DNA of 64,000 bases from Streptomyces carminius (lineage in GTDB: Bacteria > Actinomycetota > Actinomycetes > Streptomycetales > Streptomycetaceae). The stretch is taken from contig NZ_PGGW01000039.1 in the NCBI RefSeq assembly GCF_002794255.1, positions 62,001-126,000 of the forward strand. Reading direction: 5' to 3'. The notes under the pieces were generated by a model, which was not told the origin of the DNA, did no database searches, and was given only the letters and a program-made list of their open reading frames with translations. Numbering within the stretch: position 1 is the first letter of the stretch; each line of letters opens with the position of its first letter. Shown here in pieces: positions 61,322-64,000 of the stretch. Position numbers and translations under genes: made by a program.

Positions 61322-64000
61322 TCACGCGGCGGTGGGCGGCATCAGGAGCCTGCGTGCCTCGTCCGCCTCGGGCGATTTCTGTGCGTCGAAGATGCCCAGT
61401 GCTTCCTGCCAGCAGGCCCTGGCCCGGTCGGTCTGGTCCAGTGCGTCCAGCGCGCGGCCCAGTGCCATGAGCACGTTCCCCCGCCGCCAGTCACCGCCGA
61501 TCACGCGCAGCGCGAGGGCCTGTTCGGCGTGGATGGCGGCCTGCGCGGGGCGGTGCGCTGCCAGGTGCGCCTCGGCCATCCGCAGATGGGTGGAGCCCTC
61601 CCACATCGGCTGACGGCTGTCATGGAAGAGACCGAGAGCCTGAGTGAGCTGGTCCAGCGCCTCGTCGGTGCGCCCGGCCCCGGTGAGGGCCATCGCCAGG
61701 GCATAGCGGGCGTTCGCCAGCCGCATGGTCATGCCCAGTTCGGAGTAGACGGCTACCCCCTGCCTGGCGAGCCGGATCGCGTCATCAGTCCGCCCCAGGG
61801 CCAGCCGGGCGCGGGAGAGGTTGCACAGCGCGCTGGCCTCGCTGGGACGGTTGCCGTCCGCGCGGAAGGCGTTCAGGGCCTGGGTGAAGTACTGTTCGGC
61901 CGCCGACCGGTGGTGGTGGAAGAGGGCGACGATGCCGCGTTCGTTGGGTGCGCAGCCGCCGACCACCGGATCACCGGTGAGCGAGGCGAGTTCCATCGCC
62001 CGCCGGGAGTTGGCCTCGGAACTGTCGAGGTTCCCCGCCACGGTGTGCACCTGCGCGAGCGCGATGCGGGCACGGCCCTCGGAAAGGGCGTCTCCGAGGA
62101 CTTGTGTGGCCTCACTGACGGCGATGGCGGCCCGCTCGTAGCGCAGTGAGTGGATACCGGAGTCGGCCAGGTCCTTGGCGGCGATCAGCAGATCGGCCGC
62201 GCGCCCCGGGGCGTCGCCTCCGGTCGACTGCTCCGCACAGGCCAGCAGGCAGTCGGCCTCGGCGAACAGCCAGTCCAGTGCGGCGGCACGGCTGTCGAAG
62301 GCCAGCCCGGGGTACTCGGTGGCGGCCAGATGGGCCACGGTCCGGTCGCCGGGGCGGGCCAGGGCGAACACCCCGGCCGCGGTGGCCAGATAGAAGTCCA
62401 GCAGCCGTGACAGCGCCGCCGCCCGCTCGGCGGCCGGCTCGTCGCGTTCGGCGCAGGCACGCGCGTAGAGCCGTACCAGGTCGTGGAAGCGGTAGCGGCC
62501 CGGGGCGGCGGACTCCAGCAGGGAGATGTCCACCAGGGACTCCAGCAGGTCCTCGGTCTCCTCCGGGTCCCGGTCCAGCAGCGCGGCGGCGGCGTGGACG
62601 GAGATGTCGGGGCCGTCGGCCAGGCCCAGCAGCCGGAAGGCGCGGGCCTGCCCGTCCTCCAGCTGGCTGTAGCCGAGTTCGAAGGTGGCCTTGACCGCCA
62701 GGTCGCCGGCCTGGAGCTCGTCCAGGCGGCGGCGCTCGTCGGCGAGCTTGCGGGCCAGGGTGGAGACCGTCCAGGTGCGGCGGGCGGCCAGCCGGGCGGC
62801 GGCGACGCGGATGGCCAGCGGCAGGAAGCCGCAGGCGGCCACCACGTCCATCGCGGCCTCGCGCTCCACCCCGACCCGCTCGGCGCCGACGATCCTGGTG
62901 AACAGCGTCATGGCCTCCTCCGGGCTCATGACGTCCAGGTCCACCAGGTGCGCGCCGGCCAGGCCCATCATCCGCATCCGGCTGGTGATCAGCGCGGCGC
63001 ACCCCTCGGTGCCCGGCAGCAGGGGCCGGATCTGGGCGGCGTCGCGCGCGTTGTCCAGCAGGATCAGGACCCGGCGGCCGGCCAGCAGTGAGCGGTACAG
63101 CGCGGCCCGCTCCTCCGCCCCCTCGGGGATCGAGTGGTCCGCGGTGCCCAGCGCCCGCAGGAACGCGCCGAGGACGGCCTTCGGCTCGGCCGGGCGGTGG
63201 CCCGCGCCCTGGAGGTCGATGTAGAGCTGGCCGTCGGGGAACCGGTCGCGGGCGGTGTGGGCCACGTGGATGGCCAGGGTGGTCTTGCCGACCCCGCCGA
63301 TGCCCGCGACCGCCGAGACGGCCATGATCCGGCTCTCGGCGGTGAGGAGCTGGGCGCTCAGCTCGGTGACGAAGGCGGCCCGGCCGGTGAAGTCCGGCAC
63401 GGTGGCCGGGAGTTGCGCGGGCCGTACGAAGGTGGCCGTGCTCGGTGCGCCGGTCTCCTCGGCGGGGCGGGCCAGCTCCTCGTCGGCCTGGAGAATACGG
63501 CGCTGGAGCTCGGCCAGCTCCGGGCAGGGGTCCACGCCCAGTTCCTCGGCCAGCAGGCGGCGGGTGTCGGCGTAGACGGCCAGCGCCTCGGCCTGCCGGC
63601 CGCCGCGGTACAGCGCCAGCATCAGCAGCTCCCGCAGCCGCTCGCGCAGCGGGTGCGCGGCGGTCAGCGCGGTCAGCTCGCTGACCGCCTCGGCGTGCAG
63701 GCCCAGTTGCAGGTCGAGGTCGAGGCGGTGCTCCAGCAGGGACAGCCGCCACTCCTCCAGCCGGGTGCGCTGGTTCTCCGCGTAGGGGCCCGGCACCGAG
63801 GCGAGGGTCTCGCCCTCCCAGCAGGCCAGCGCCGCGTCGTACAGCTCCCGGGCCCGGGCGCGGTCCCCGGCCGCGGCGGCCTTCTCCGCCTCGGCGGCGC
63901 GGGCGGCGGCGGTGTCCGCGTCCAGTTCGGTACCCGGGCCCAGCCGGATCGCGTAACCACCGGACTCGCTGGTCAGGGCCTCGGCGCCGAGCGCCTTGCG
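61322..64000 (-). CDS. afsR: AfsR, SARP-NB-ARC-TPR regulator, 5' end missing
   Basis: 893 codons of the C-terminal part are visible; the OmpR-like DNA-binding domain lies beyond the window. The order is the bacterial transcriptional activation domain (ALTSESGGYAIRL at the edge, then RELLMLALYRGGRQAEALAV), a STAND ATPase (P-loop GIGGVGKTTLAIHVAH; VLILLDNARDAAQIRPLLPG; ITSRMRMMGLAGAHLVDL) and about six TPR-like repeats to the end (ERGIVALFHHHRSAAEQYFT, LANARYALAMALTGAGRTDE). This is the global regulator AfsR, target of AfsK. The stop lies 254 bases before afsS, its direct target. Confidence 0.92.
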   Translation of the reverse strand, partial: RKALGAEALTSESGGYAIRLGPGTELDADTAAARAAEAEKAAAAGDRARARELYDAALACWEGETLASVPGPYAENQRTRLEEWRLSLLEHRLDLDLQLGLHAEAVSELTALTAAHPLRERLRELLMLALYRGGRQAEALAVYADTRRLLAEELGVDPCPELAELQRRILQADEELARPAEETGAPSTATFVRPAQLPATVPDFTGRAAFVTELSAQLLTAESRIMAVSAVAGIGGVGKTTLAIHVAHTARDRFPDGQLYIDLQGAGHRPAEPKAVLGAFLRALGTADHSIPEGAEERAALYRSLLAGRRVLILLDNARDAAQIRPLLPGTEGCAALITSRMRMMGLAGAHLVDLDVMSPEEAMTLFTRIVGAERVGVEREAAMDVVAACGFLPLAIRVAAARLAARRTWTVSTLARKLADERRRLDELQAGDLAVKATFELGYSQLEDGQARAFRLLGLADGPDISVHAAAALLDRDPEETEDLLESLVDISLLESAAPGRYRFHDLVRLYARACAERDEPAAERAAALSRLLDFYLATAAGVFALARPGDRTVAHLAATEYPGLAFDSRAAALDWLFAEADCLLACAEQSTGGDAPGRAADLLIAAKDLADSGIHSLRYERAAIAVSEATQVLGDALSEGRARIALAQVHTVAGNLDSSEANSRRAMELASLTGDPVVGGCAPNERGIVALFHHHRSAAEQYFTQALNAFRADGNRPSEASALCNLSRARLALGRTDDAIRLARQGVAVYSELGMTMRLANARYALAMALTGAGRTDEALDQLTQALGLFHDSRQPMWEGSTHLRMAEAHLAAHRPAQAAIHAEQALALRVIGGDWRRGNVLMALGRALDALDQTDRARACWQEALGIFDAQKSPEADEARRLLMPPTAA

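Overview
The window is chromosomal DNA from a streptomycete or a very close relative. The base composition is very GC-rich with G/C in nearly every third codon position. GTG and TTG starts and leaderless-looking genes are common. Gene content is typical: the dmdR1 iron repressor, partner-switching anti-sigma genes, ECF sigma factors and the afsK-afsS-afsR locus. It holds about 58 protein genes, both ends cut a gene, and no rRNA, tRNA or CRISPR array was found.

Positions 1-5985 carry housekeeping and transport genes: the end of an AzgA-type purine permease, a MarR repressor with an MFS exporter, the RNA ligase-like gene thpR, a 28-residue membrane peptide, an aldo/keto reductase and an SGNH hydrolase. 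Positions 6093-14328 form the most distinctive block, a minus-strand operon that I read as a linaridin-type RiPP gene cluster. Two small precursor genes with the PxxxTP leader/core junction feed a translationally coupled set: HTTM membrane protein, membrane-anchored alpha/beta hydrolase, a second membrane protein and a SAM methyltransferase. Then come a tiny two-helix membrane protein, an ABC exporter, a phytoene-desaturase-like flavoprotein, a secreted protein and a small helical protein. A sigma-70-like gene lies upstream and an ABC-2 transporter pair lies divergently beyond it (14759-17362).

Positions 17429-26367 hold a secreted beta-propeller protein, a TetR-controlled DrrAB-type exporter with a striking three-copy operator, an SDR, a PPOX-fold protein, a lower-GC accessory gene pair (23374-25079, the second with a degenerate ImmA/IrrE domain) and serC. 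Positions 26495-43589 hold an FAD/Fe-S dehydrogenase, secreted trypsin-like and phospholipase-D-like proteins, citrate synthase 2, pdxH, a PAS protein, a SIS protein, dmdR1, an alpha/beta hydrolase homologue lacking its nucleophile behind a LexA-like box, a primase-polymerase-domain protein, a large regulator and a membrane protein.

Positions 43599-53297 hold a solute-binding lipoprotein, purU, an ECF sigma/anti-sigma pair, STAS and HATPase partner-switching proteins, a flavin monooxygenase and a TrmB/LuxR regulator. The final part (53498-64000) carries a secreted subtilase, a TetR gene, a VOC protein and then the AfsK kinase, two tandem Ser/Gly-rich secreted proteins, a tiny secreted peptide, AfsS and the truncated AfsR. 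AfsK phosphorylates AfsR, which drives afsS. A candidate AfsR box is visible upstream of afsS. Convergent gene pairs are usually separated by long perfect hairpins.
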